DNA of 64,000 nt from Flavobacterium sp. MC2016-06 (lineage in GTDB: Bacteria; Bacteroidota; Bacteroidia; Flavobacteriales; Flavobacteriaceae), in NCBI RefSeq assembly GCF_009711165.2, contig NZ_WMID02000014.1:1-64000 (forward strand), written 5' to 3'. Each line of letters starts with the position of its first letter. Positions within the stretch are counted from its first letter, which is position 1. The translations under genes and the position numbers were made by a program. Shown piece by piece: positions 56,404 to 64,000 of the stretch. Below the pieces are notes generated by a model. The model had not been told where the DNA came from, ran no database searches, and was given only the letters and a program-made list of their open reading frames with translations.

Positions 56404-56637
56404 TATATCACAAACCCAATGAAAAGTTTAGTTATTAATGTAAAAAAACTTTTTTTACATGAAGACTTAATATCCTATAGATAATTTACACCAAACTTAG
56501 ATATTTCAACAGCTTAAAACAGTTATACAGCTACTAATAAAAATAAACGGGTCCAGAAAACATTTGAAGACTCAGAAAACTTCATGAAATACAAAAAGAA
56601 TAATTTGACGAGACGATCAAATTATAAAAAACAACAA

Positions 56638-56658
56638 CGGGCTCCTTAATGGAACCCG
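56638..56658 (-). terminator. Terminator of the minus-strand repeat protein gene
   Basis: CGGGTTCC pairs with GGAGCCCG on the minus strand (one G-T pair), then TTGTTGTTTTTT. Confidence 0.65.
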
Positions 56659-56686
56659 CATTAAAATTTAATAATTCAACTAGATC

Positions 56687-57100
56687 TTAGGAATTTATTA
56701 TATCATTTATTGTATTTATCCTCTCAACGGCAGTTTTATGTGAAATCAATGTTTTTGAATTGCTTATCGTCCTGTCAACATATAAGTGAGAAACCTGTAC
56801 TGGAAACCCTTTTATATTTTCATTTGTTAATTTAGTATTTAGACAAATGAAATTACCCAAAATTTCTATCGGACACCCAACAAAATTAGTAAGCTTGTTA
56901 CCGCTACAGAAAAAATTCCCTTCAAGAGTATGAATATTTAAACTTTTAAGATCACTCGGTATTCCTAACCGAGGCTTTGTATTTGCATTAATATAGATGT
57001 GACCTCTAACATTGATTGAGCCATCATTATTTACGCTCATTAATTTCAGGTTGTACTTTGCAAGTACAGACCTTTTGCTTATTTGCTTTACCATTTTCAA
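56687..57100 (-). CDS. Short repeat protein of LRR-like family
   Basis: 137 aa. It shows the same kind of units as 37826-38635 (LEGNFFCSGNKLTNFVGCPI, then LGNFICLNTKLT), but only about three. The end is helical (AVERINTINDIINS). It might be a shortened relative acting in the same pathway, or an independent accessory gene. Confidence 0.55.
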   Translation of the reverse strand: MKMVKQISKRSVLAKYNLKLMSVNNDGSINVRGHIYINANTKPRLGIPSDLKSLNIHTLEGNFFCSGNKLTNFVGCPIEILGNFICLNTKLTNENIKGFPVQVSHLYVDRTISNSKTLISHKTAVERINTINDIINS

Positions 57101-57321
57101 AATATTTTATTTTACTAAGCATTATACTCCTGGGAAACCATTTTGTTTATAAAATCATTAAAAAAAAATCATTCAGACAATTTCTACCAAAAAAGCAAAC
57201 TTAAATAACAATAAGAATAAACGAGCGAAAAATAAATATTTCAAAATTCTAAACAAAACCACAACTTTTTGATATAACTAATGCAAGAACAACAAAGTGA
57301 CTTGTATTAATATAAAGAGGC

Positions 57322-57489
57322 ATGGAACAGTACGTAAATACAAAAGAAGCAATGAACATTCTAGGAGTAAAAAGTCAAACCACAATAGGCAAATATGAAA
57401 CGGATGGCAAAATAAAAGTATACCGCCCGTTTAGTAATCGAAAGCGATACAAAGTAAGTGAACTTCAAAAAGTTCTAAGTAAAAGATAG
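57322..57489 (+). CDS. Excisionase-like MerR-fold protein
   Basis: 55 aa. The protein (starts MEQYVNTKEAMNILGVKSQT) has the winged HTH of excisionases and MerR-type small regulators: KEAMNILGVKSQTTIGKYE, then KIKVYRPFSNRKRYKVSEL. It is the last gene of the element, about 140 bp from the right attachment site, the expected place for an excision factor working with the integrase at the other end. Confidence 0.65.
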   Translation: MEQYVNTKEAMNILGVKSQTTIGKYETDGKIKVYRPFSNRKRYKVSELQKVLSKR

Positions 57490-57508
57490 CGAACAGCTAT
57501 CTTTTTTT
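57484..57508 (+). terminator. Terminator of the excisionase-like gene
   Basis: AGATAGC (57484-57490) pairs with GCTATCT (57496-57502), then a T run; it overlaps the stop codon. Confidence 0.8.
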
Positions 57509-57524
57509 GTTTGGTGCAAATATG

Positions 57525-57533
57525 TATCTTTGC
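57525..57533 (+). promoter_or_regulatory. Element-supplied -7 box for ABC-F
   Basis: TATCTTTGC, a full match, lies inside the element about 100 bp before the ABC-F start. It replaces the promoter cut off at 30147. A TTTG lies at 57506-57509 as a weakly spaced -33. Confidence 0.6.
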
Positions 57534-57560
57534 ACTGGTTATTATTGCATCCTCTGAATC

Positions 57561-57583
57561 ATTAGAGACCCAATTAGAGACCT
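57561..57583. repeat. Arm-type repeat, right copy
   Basis: Identical to 30362-30384, two ATTAGAGACC units. It lies 48 bp inside the right attachment site. Confidence 0.65.
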
Positions 57584-57630
57584 CTTTGATTTAAAAACCA
57601 TAAAACCCCTATTTCAGGGACAAAATTACA

Positions 57631-59493
57631 ATGAATTACTTATCTGTAGAAAATATCTCGAAGTCATTTGGCGAAAGAACCTTATTTGACAACATTTCGT
57701 TCGGAATCAATAAAGACCAAAAAATTGCTTTTATTGCCAAAAATGGTTCTGGAAAAACAACTATTATGAGCATTATTAATGGTTTGGATGAACCGGATAC
57801 TGGTCAGGTTGTTTTGAGAAAAGGAATCAGAATGGCATTTCTTTCTCAAGATAATAACTTGCAAGAGGAGTTAACTATCGAAGAAAGCATTTTTGCTTCA
57901 GATAATGAAACTTTGAAAGTAATTGAAGCTTACGAAAAAGCATTAGAAAATCCGGATGATGAAGAAGCATATCAAAAAGCTTTTGATGGAATGGATCAGC
58001 ATAATGCATGGGATTTTGAGACACAATACAAACAGATTTTATTCAAATTAAAACTGGAAGATTTTAAACTTAAAGTAAAAAATCTTTCTGGTGGACAAAA
58101 GAAACGTCTTTCATTGGCCATTATTCTAATAAATCGTCCTGATTTATTGATTTTGGATGAGCCAACCAACCACTTAGATCTTGAAATGATCGAATGGCTT
58201 GAAAGTTATTTTACAAAAGAAAACATTACGTTGTTTATGGTAACGCACGACCGTTTCTTTTTAGAGCGTGTTTGTAACGAAATCATCGAATTAGACAACG
58301 GAAAATTATACCAATACAAAGGAAATTACTCTTATTATTTAGAGAAAAAAGAAGAACGAATTACTTCTGAAAACGCGAGTGTTGACAAAGCAAAAAACTT
58401 ATTTGTAAAAGAATTAGAATGGATGCGCCGTCAGCCAAAAGCGAGAACTACAAAATCGAAATCGCGTCAGGATGATTTTTATTTAATTAAAGAAAAAGCA
58501 CAAAGCCGTCGTCAGGAAAATAAAGTGGAGCTTGAAATTAATATGGAACGTATGGGAAGCAAGATTATCGAGCTTCACAAAATCTCTAAAAAATTTAAAG
58601 ATCACGTTATTCTTGATAATTTTAGTTTTGATTTTCAGCGTGGAGCGCGTATCGGGATTATTGGTAAAAACGGAACCGGAAAATCGACTTTCTTAAATCT
58701 TCTTACCGGAACACTTCCGTTGGATAGTGGTCGCGTTGTAAAAGGTGAAACGATAAAAATTGGTTATTATACACAAAGCGGCATCAACCCGAAACCAAAT
58801 CAGCGTGTAATTGATATTATAAAAGAATACGGAGAATTTATTCCGCTTGCAAAAGGCAGAATGATTTCGGCTTCACAATTGTTAGAGCGTTTTCTTTTTG
58901 ATGCTAAAAAACAATATGATTTTGTTGAGAAATTAAGTGGTGGAGAATTAAAACGTTTGTATTTATGTACGGTTTTGATTCAGAATCCAAACTTTTTGAT
59001 TCTTGATGAGCCAACAAACGATTTAGATATTGTGACGCTAAATGTTTTGGAAAGCTTCCTTTTAGATTATCCTGGTTGTTTACTTGTAGTATCTCACGAT
59101 AGATATTTTATGGATAAAATTGTCGATCATTTATTTGTCTTTAGAGGGAATGGTGAAATCGAAAATTTCCCAGGAAACTATTCTGATTTCAGAGCTTATG
59201 AAGACAGTGCCGATGTTGCTCAAAAAGAAGAAAACAAAGCCGAAAAGAAAGATTGGAAACAAAATAATCCAACTGGAAATTTAACTTTCAACGAGCAAAA
59301 AGAATATCAAAAACTAGAAAGAGAAATTAAAGATTTAGAAATCGATAAAACTAAAATCGAACAATTATTCTCTGACGGAAAAGTGGCAGACGCCGATATT
59401 GAGAAAAAAGCAAACGAATTACAAAATATCATCAATAAAATAGATTCTAAAGAAGAACGTTGGTTTGAATTAAGCGCAAAAATTGAAGGGTAG
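57631..59493 (+). CDS. ABC-F family ATPase (Uup/EttA-like)
   Basis: 620 aa with two ABC domains: Walker A at 36-44 (AKNGSGKTT) and 345-352 (GKNGTGKS), signatures LSGGQKKRLSLA and LSGGELKRLYL, Walker B LLILDEPTNHLD and FLILDEPTNDLD. There are no membrane segments. A C-terminal coiled coil (about 545-615) is typical of Uup-type members. ABC-F proteins act on ribosomes or DNA junctions. It is the target gene of the element and is complete after integration. Confidence 0.9.
   Translation: MNYLSVENISKSFGERTLFDNISFGINKDQKIAFIAKNGSGKTTIMSIINGLDEPDTGQVVLRKGIRMAFLSQDNNLQEELTIEESIFASDNETLKVIEAYEKALENPDDEEAYQKAFDGMDQHNAWDFETQYKQILFKLKLEDFKLKVKNLSGGQKKRLSLAIILINRPDLLILDEPTNHLDLEMIEWLESYFTKENITLFMVTHDRFFLERVCNEIIELDNGKLYQYKGNYSYYLEKKEERITSENASVDKAKNLFVKELEWMRRQPKARTTKSKSRQDDFYLIKEKAQSRRQENKVELEINMERMGSKIIELHKISKKFKDHVILDNFSFDFQRGARIGIIGKNGTGKSTFLNLLTGTLPLDSGRVVKGETIKIGYYTQSGINPKPNQRVIDIIKEYGEFIPLAKGRMISASQLLERFLFDAKKQYDFVEKLSGGELKRLYLCTVLIQNPNFLILDEPTNDLDIVTLNVLESFLLDYPGCLLVVSHDRYFMDKIVDHLFVFRGNGEIENFPGNYSDFRAYEDSADVAQKEENKAEKKDWKQNNPTGNLTFNEQKEYQKLEREIKDLEIDKTKIEQLFSDGKVADADIEKKANELQNIINKIDSKEERWFELSAKIEG
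57632..57656 (+). repeat. Right attachment site (attR core)
   Basis: 25 bp identical to 30217-30241 and forming codons 1-9 of the ABC-F gene, so integration keeps the protein sequence intact. Confidence 0.8.
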
Positions 59494-59567
59494 TTTTTTT
59501 GTTTCAGGTTTCAAGTTTCAGGTTTCAGGTTGCTTGAATCAATTAAATTATTCGTTTAAAAGTCTAA

Positions 59568-59671
59568 TTTGTCATTTCGACGAAGGAGAAATCACACTCG
59601 TAAATCGACAAAGATTGATAACATTCTAGATGGAATTCCTAGTGTGATTTCTCCTTCGTCGAAATGACAAA
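59568..59671. repeat. REP-like long inverted repeat
   Basis: 31-bp perfect arms (59568-59598 and 59641-59671, core GTCATTTCGACGAAGGAG) with a 42-bp spacer. Outside lie repeated TTTCAGG units (59501-59531) facing GAAACCTGAAAC (59736-59752), so the structure is nested. Sequences of this look recur in Flavobacterium genomes by memory. It stands between the tails of two convergent genes. Confidence 0.75.
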
Positions 59672-59759
59672 AATCCTCAATAAAATATAGTTTTATTGAG
59701 GATTTTTTATTTTCATTCAACAGATAACTCATGAAACCTGAAACCTGAAACAAAAAAAC

Positions 59760-61313
59760 CTACCAAGGAATCGGATTATAATCCTTCAAAAACTTCCCGC
59801 ACCAATGTTTTCCTGTATTAATACCGTCAAATAAAGGATCCATAACTCTTGCTGCTCCATCAACAATATCTAATGGTGGTTGAAAATCTTCAAGTTCTTG
59901 TTTCTTTTTGGCTAATTCAGCTGGATCTTCGTCAGTTACCCAGCCAGTGTCTACAGCATTCATAAAAATACCATGTTTTGCCAAAGTTCCCGATGAAGTA
60001 TGCGTTAACATATTTAGCGCCGCTTTCGCCATATTGGTATGCGGATGACGGTCTTCTTTAAAAAAGCGATGAAACTTTCCTTCCATTGCCGAAACATTAA
60101 TAATGTGTTTTTTACCTGTATTATCTTTCTTCATTACTTCCGAAAGGCGATTACATAATACAAAAGGAGCAACAGAATTTACCAATTGTACTTCAATCAT
60201 TTCGGTCGTTTCGATTTGTCCCAGACGCAAACGCCAGCTGTTTGTTTTTCTTAAATCTACTTGTTGTAAATCGGCATCTAATTCTCCTTCCGGAAAAACT
60301 TCATTAGCAACCAAAGCATTATCAAAAGAATATGGAATTTGAGATAATTTAGCCGAAGCACGCAGTCCAATTCCAGGTTCAGGTCCGTGCCAAGTTACTG
60401 GCATATTTTGATTGGAAGAAGCGCCCGTAGTCAACATTTTCAATTCATCTAAACAATTTAGATGATCTAACAATAATTCCTGTGCTTGTTTTGGCAAAGA
60501 GTTTATTGATCGCTCTTCGTTTTCCATTAAATGCGTATAAAATCCAGATGGACGTCTTACAGTTTGTGCTGCATTATTTATAAGAATATCCAATCGTTCG
60601 TATTTTTGCTCTATGAAATTGCAAAAAATCTCCACACTCGGAATGTGACGTAAATCTAATCCGTGAATTTTCAATCGATGTCCCCAATCTGCAAAATCAT
60701 CTTCTTTAGAAAAACGCAATGCAGAATCTACAGGAAAACGAGTCGTTGCAATAACAGTCGCTCCGCCTCGCAGAAGCATCAAAGTAATATGATAACCAAT
60801 TTTTAATCTAGAACCTGTGATAACGGCAACTTGCCCTTTTACATCAGCAGTCTGAAAACGTTTTGCATAATTAAAATCACCACAATCGGTACACATTGTA
60901 TCATAAAAATGATGCATTTTAGTAAACGTAGTTTTACATACGTAACAATTTCTAGGCGTTTCTAATTCTAATTGTTCTTTATGAGCAAGATCATTAAAAG
61001 CTAATAATTTTGGCGCAACAAACACACTTGCTTCGCGGGCATGACGAATTCCGGTTTCTTTACGAGCCGTTTTGTCTTTCTTTTCTTTTTTGCGTTTTGC
61101 AGCTTCCTTTCCGTCTTTAACTCTTCTGGAAAATTCCCCGCGATCAGGTCTCGAAAACATTCCTGCTTCTTTAATCAAAGCGATTCTCTGGTCTTTAGGA
61201 ATATCAAATATCTGATCAGTATCTGCATTCAATTGTGACAGAATAGCAATACATCGATCAATTTCTTCCAAACTTATTATATCCTTCTCCTCTTTTTCTT
61301 CCTTCAACATCAT
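59760..61313 (-). CDS. SDR-family oxidoreductase with zinc ribbon
   Basis: 517 aa. Residues about 122-152 form a zinc ribbon (CYVCKTT, CTDCG). A Rossmann domain follows with [12 protein letters not shown] and [13 protein letters not shown]. At the active site, where SDRs have YxxxK, the sequence is HTNMAKAAL, so the Lys remains but the Tyr is Thr. The early N-terminus is charged. Substrate unknown; normal redox activity is doubtful. It diverges from the methyltransferase gene. Confidence 0.7.
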   Translation of the reverse strand: MMLKEEKEEKDIISLEEIDRCIAILSQLNADTDQIFDIPKDQRIALIKEAGMFSRPDRGEFSRRVKDGKEAAKRKKEKKDKTARKETGIRHAREASVFVAPKLLAFNDLAHKEQLELETPRNCYVCKTTFTKMHHFYDTMCTDCGDFNYAKRFQTADVKGQVAVITGSRLKIGYHITLMLLRGGATVIATTRFPVDSALRFSKEDDFADWGHRLKIHGLDLRHIPSVEIFCNFIEQKYERLDILINNAAQTVRRPSGFYTHLMENEERSINSLPKQAQELLLDHLNCLDELKMLTTGASSNQNMPVTWHGPEPGIGLRASAKLSQIPYSFDNALVANEVFPEGELDADLQQVDLRKTNSWRLRLGQIETTEMIEVQLVNSVAPFVLCNRLSEVMKKDNTGKKHIINVSAMEGKFHRFFKEDRHPHTNMAKAALNMLTHTSSGTLAKHGIFMNAVDTGWVTDEDPAELAKKKQELEDFQPPLDIVDGAARVMDPLFDGINTGKHWCGKFLKDYNPIPW

Positions 61314-61413
61314 AAAAATGCATATTATTTCAAGCCAGCAAATATAGTCTTTTAAAGGCGTAATAAAACTTCTTAAAACCTATTACCTTTTGGGTATTAC
61401 CTTTCCTAATTTG

Positions 61414-61422
61414 TATCTTCGC
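61414..61422 (+). promoter_or_regulatory. -7 box of methyltransferase promoter
   Basis: TATCTTCGC with TTTTG (61388-61392) as -33, followed by a 20-nt leader to ATG at 61444. This decides the start over a TTG at 61390 that lies upstream of transcription. Confidence 0.5.
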
Positions 61423-61443
61423 GCTTACTTTGTAACTGTTTCT

Positions 61444-62235
61444 ATGCTATTTCAAATAAAATCATACCTCAAATTCCTTTGGAGCTCTAAAAATGAGCAT
61501 GCCGTTCATTCTCCGTTTGTATTTAATTTATTAACGAAATGTTTTTACGATAAAAAATCAAAACCAGAATATTCGATTCTAAAGAAGTATCGAAAATCAC
61601 TTTTAGAAAATAAAAATTTTATTGAAGTAACTGATTTTGGAGCAGGTTCAAAAGTTTTTAAATCTAATACCAGACAAATTGCTAAAATTGCTAAAACAGC
61701 TGGAATTTCTGAAAATCGTGCCGAATTATTATTTCGCGTTGTTCGTTATTTTCAACCCGAAACTATTTTAGAAATTGGTACTTCATTGGGTTTAGCTACT
61801 TCTGCCCTAGCCTTAGGAAATCCAAAAGCAAAAGTGATCACTTTAGAAGGCTGTCCCAATACAATGTCCGTTGCAAAAAATCAATCTCAAGTACAAAATA
61901 TCCAGAATGTTGATTTTGTAAATACTGAATTTGAAACTTACTTTAAAAACCTGAAAAGAGATCTAAAAACAGAGACTGAAAACTTCGACCTAATTTACTT
62001 TGACGGAAATCATTCAAAAAAAGCCACTTTAGCTTATTTTGATCTTTTATTACCAACAGTTACAAATGATTCTGTTTGGATTTTTGACGACATTCATTGG
62101 TCTTTAGAAATGGAAGAAGCTTGGAAAATCATTCAAAATCATCCAGAAGTAAAAGTAACTATCGATACTTTTCAATGGGGATTTGTCTTTTTTAGACGTG
62201 AGCAGGAAAAAGAACATTTTATTATTAGAGCTTAA
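61444..62235 (+). CDS. Class I SAM-dependent methyltransferase
   Basis: 263 aa from ATG at 61444 (MLFQIKSYLKFLWSSKNEHA). Motif I is ILEIGTSLGLATSALAL, and the acidic loop LIYFDGNHSKKATLAYF and WIFDDIHW follow, a pattern of O-methyltransferase/Methyltransf_24 proteins. Substrate unknown. It is convergent with the next gene, overlapping its end by 4 bp. Confidence 0.75.
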   Translation: MLFQIKSYLKFLWSSKNEHAVHSPFVFNLLTKCFYDKKSKPEYSILKKYRKSLLENKNFIEVTDFGAGSKVFKSNTRQIAKIAKTAGISENRAELLFRVVRYFQPETILEIGTSLGLATSALALGNPKAKVITLEGCPNTMSVAKNQSQVQNIQNVDFVNTEFETYFKNLKRDLKTETENFDLIYFDGNHSKKATLAYFDLLLPTVTNDSVWIFDDIHWSLEMEEAWKIIQNHPEVKVTIDTFQWGFVFFRREQEKEHFIIRA

Positions 62236-62747
62236 TTATAAAAAACATTATTAGGAATTCCCTTTTTAAATAATTCTTCGTATTCTAATAGATCATCTTT
62301 TTCTTTTATTGGATAATTAAATAAAAGAAAACTATTTTGAGGTAAATTCTTTTCATAAATAACCAAATAATTAATTGTTGTATCTGGCTTTTCATCAGGA
62401 ATTTGAACAAAATAACCTTCATAATTAATATTAGAAGCCCATTTATTATTCAATCTAAAATCATAATCAACCTCTCCTCTTGATTTTCCTCTGCCTGTCT
62501 TATAAAAAGTTACTTTACCCTCTGTCAAAACGTAATCATTCTTTATTCTTTTTACATAATAGATTCCTCTCGAAATTTGCAAAAAGAATAAAACCATAAC
62601 AAATAAAAACGCAAAAATACCAACCAGACTTTTAGACTCGAACTTCGAAAAATATTCAAAAAAATAACACAGCCTAAAAAGTAGTGCAGTAATTATGAAT
62701 ATAATAAACATCTTATAAATAAAATGCAGTTCAAAAAAGGTTTCCAT
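62232..62747 (-). CDS. Membrane protein of unknown family
   Basis: 171 aa. Two hydrophobic segments (about 10-28 and 42-60), then a soluble C-terminal part with VDYDFRLNNKWASNINYEGY. Related small membrane proteins are common in Flavobacterium, function unknown. It overlaps the stop of the methyltransferase gene by 4 bp. Confidence 0.55.
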   Translation of the reverse strand: METFFELHFIYKMFIIFIITALLFRLCYFFEYFSKFESKSLVGIFAFLFVMVLFFLQISRGIYYVKRIKNDYVLTEGKVTFYKTGRGKSRGEVDYDFRLNNKWASNINYEGYFVQIPDEKPDTTINYLVIYEKNLPQNSFLLFNYPIKEKDDLLEYEELFKKGIPNNVFYN

Positions 62748-62825
62748 TATTTTTTTTTAATAGCTAAAATATAATTATTACTCAACAAATATTCTTTTTA
62801 TACGATTATCTTTTTTTAACTTTAA

Positions 62826-62925
62826 TGAATAAAAAAATAACAACCATTTCTGATTGCCATTCTTTACAGTAATTCAAAAATTTTATTTTTTTAGCTTCTT
62901 TATTTTATCCGTATTTTACTCCCAT
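62826..62925. repeat. Left copy of a direct repeat with decayed gene end
   Basis: Matches 63481-63580 with small gaps: a terminator-like sequence (CAACCATTTCTGATTGCCAT) and then the last codons of the gene at 63535, here degenerate. It looks like the footprint of a duplication or insertion of the regulator gene at 63050. The rest of 62748-63049 is AT-rich; TATCTTTG at 63017-63024 is the likely -7 box for 63050. Confidence 0.6.
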
Positions 62926-63049
62926 ATTTTAAATTAAGACATAATATCTTACAAAAAATGTTTTTATGAAATGTTTTTTTATCTTTGAAATTTATTTTTT
63001 TTAGTGCAGATAACTTTATCTTTGAACCTTTAGAAAAACGATACTGATT

Positions 63050-63454
63050 ATGGAACAGAAAATTCATCAAGGAAGAAACGTAAAACGCTTCAGAGAAATG
63101 CTTGGCATTAAACAGGAAGCATTGGCTTATGATTTGGGAGAAGACTGGAACCAGAAGAAAATTTCTATGCTGGAACAGAAAGACGTAATTGAAGATAATC
63201 TGCTTAGACAAATCTCTAATTCTTTGAAAATTCCTGTTGAAGCTTTTCAGAACTTTGATGAAGAACAAGCCGTGAATTTAATTTCGTGTAATTTCTCGGA
63301 TAATGCAATGTTCAATAACCGAATTGAAGTTTTTAATAACAATCCTATTGAGGAAATCAAAAAGCTTCATGAAGAAAAAATCGCTTTATTTGAGCGTATG
63401 CTGAAAGAGAAAGATGAAATGATGACAAGGCTTGAAAAATTAATTATCAAATAA
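63050..63454 (+). CDS. XRE-family regulator
   Basis: 134 aa. The HTH is at about 9-60 (GRNVKRFREMLGIKQEALAY, then DWNQKKISMLEQKD). A C-terminal coiled coil (PIEEIKKLHEEKIALFERML) follows. Such regulators with a C-terminal coil are common in Bacteroidota. Its targets are unknown. It stands between two copies of a 100-bp direct repeat. Confidence 0.75.
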   Translation: MEQKIHQGRNVKRFREMLGIKQEALAYDLGEDWNQKKISMLEQKDVIEDNLLRQISNSLKIPVEAFQNFDEEQAVNLISCNFSDNAMFNNRIEVFNNNPIEEIKKLHEEKIALFERMLKEKDEMMTRLEKLIIK

Positions 63455-63480
63455 ATTTCAGGATCATTTCACAATTGAGC

Positions 63481-63580
63481 ATAAAAAAATGACAACCATT
63501 TCTGATTGCCATTTTTAGAATTGTTACAATTTTTTTATTTTTTAGCTTCCTTAGTTTCTTCAGATTTAGCTCCCATTCTA
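63481..63580. repeat. Right copy of the direct repeat
   Basis: The intact version of 62826-62925. It contains the terminator and the 3' end of the minus-strand gene ending at 63535. Confidence 0.6.
63488..63513 (-). terminator. Terminator of the minus-strand gene at 63535
   Basis: On the minus strand AATGGCAATC pairs with GGTTGTCATT (two G-U pairs), followed by seven T. The same hairpin occurs in the degenerate copy near 62830-62856. Confidence 0.6.
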
Positions 63581-64000
63581 TTAAGAGTATACATTGGAGC
63601 AAATTTCAATTTTAAACCAGCAATCTTTCTATTATCTTCAGAAGTAAGACCTTCTTTTTCAACCGTATTTTTACGGCTGTCAAGCGCCTCATACATCATT
63701 TTTACTTCATCCCAGTCTTCACGAGAATATTTATCTTTATTATCCTCAACTGTATGAACAAATTGTTGATATACGCTATGAATATTTTGAGCATTTACCC
63801 AATCAAAATTCATATCATCTCCAATTTTTCCTTCTCCAAATAAAGCATTACGCAATTGTTGTTTTGGACTTGGTGCTGGCGGGGCAAAAACGGTGGTCAT
63901 TTCATTTTTAAATGCTTCGTATTTTGTTTTACTAGTATTAATCTTTTCTGTCTCAGCAGTATTATCTTTAATTTCAGTAAGAGCTAATTGAGCATTTTCT
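63535..64000 (-). CDS. Hypothetical helical protein, runs off the right edge
   Basis: The frame stays open from the stop at 63535 to the window edge, so an ATG at 63900 is internal, not the start. At least 154 aa are visible. The upstream part is a charged helix (TEIKDNTAETEKINTSKTKY). The downstream part has NIHSVYQQFVHTVEDNKDKY and a lysine-rich end, remembered as DUF6565-like; unconfirmed. Function unknown. Confidence 0.6.
   Translation of the reverse strand, partial: ENAQLALTEIKDNTAETEKINTSKTKYEAFKNEMTTVFAPPAPSPKQQLRNALFGEGKIGDDMNFDWVNAQNIHSVYQQFVHTVEDNKDKYSREDWDEVKMMYEALDSRKNTVEKEGLTSEDNRKIAGLKLKFAPMYTLNRMGAKSEETKEAKK

Noticed and set aside
30362..57583. The 23-bp ATTAGAGACC repeat as the attachment core
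   Set aside because: It lies inside both ends, while the outer 25-bp repeat matches the ABC-F coding start and ends sharply, as a crossover core should.
63535..63900. A complete 121-aa gene starting at 63900
   Set aside because: The frame is open without a stop to the window edge, so the gene is longer and cut.

Overview
The window is AT-rich with TANNTTTG-type promoters, and its proteins are of Bacteroidota type (DUF2586-like sheath, S24 repressor, ABC-F, zinc-ribbon SDR). It is most probably a Flavobacterium or close relative chromosome. No rRNA, tRNA, CRISPR array or retroelement was seen.

Region A (1-29950) is a contractile phage-tail cluster without visible capsid, portal or terminase genes. 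It holds a partial fibre gene cut by the left edge (2-2248), a second fibre (3064-4860), a chaperone/hub/spike operon (5253-8955), a divergent S24 repressor (9041-9853), terminator-like protein, a 59-aa HTH protein, sheath and tube (10135-12985), a chaperone and a lysozyme-like protein (13405-14797), M15 endolysin and lipoprotein (16094-17387), baseplate gp25/X/J/I-like genes (17603-20082), a collar/FN3 fibre ending in a Hint (bacterial intein-like) domain (20158-22689), a holin (23258) and a fibre array (24679-29824). This looks like a lysis-equipped tailocin or a rearranged prophage tail. No tape-measure gene is visible. Six promoter-like elements in this region, and none seen elsewhere, pair an ACTGAAACTACTG box with a TANNTTT box 55-56 bp downstream. 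They precede separate transcription units and suggest one regulon.

Region B (about 30217-57656) is a 27-kb integrative element inserted in the 5' end of an ABC-F ATPase gene. A 25-bp repeat of the gene's first codons marks both ends, a tyrosine recombinase lies just inside the left end and a small excisionase-like gene near the right end. Near both ends is a 23-bp arm-type repeat. The element carries a Zn-finger membrane protein and a lipoprotein unit with a palindromic operator, a tandem IS3-type transposase pair (first copy dead), two repeat (LRR-like) proteins, a family-A polymerase-like protein, and a type I restriction-modification operon. Between hsdS and hsdR of that operon lie a PD-(D/E)XK protein, SIR2 + HerA, AbiH, another PD-(D/E)XK protein, an AbiEi-like protein and an AlbA/Schlafen-type protein. 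This is a layered anti-phage island.

Region C (57631-64000) is ordinary chromosome: intact ABC-F ATPase, a long inverted repeat of REP type, an SDR with zinc ribbon, an O-methyltransferase-like enzyme, a membrane protein, an XRE regulator flanked by a duplicated sequence, and a gene running off the right edge.
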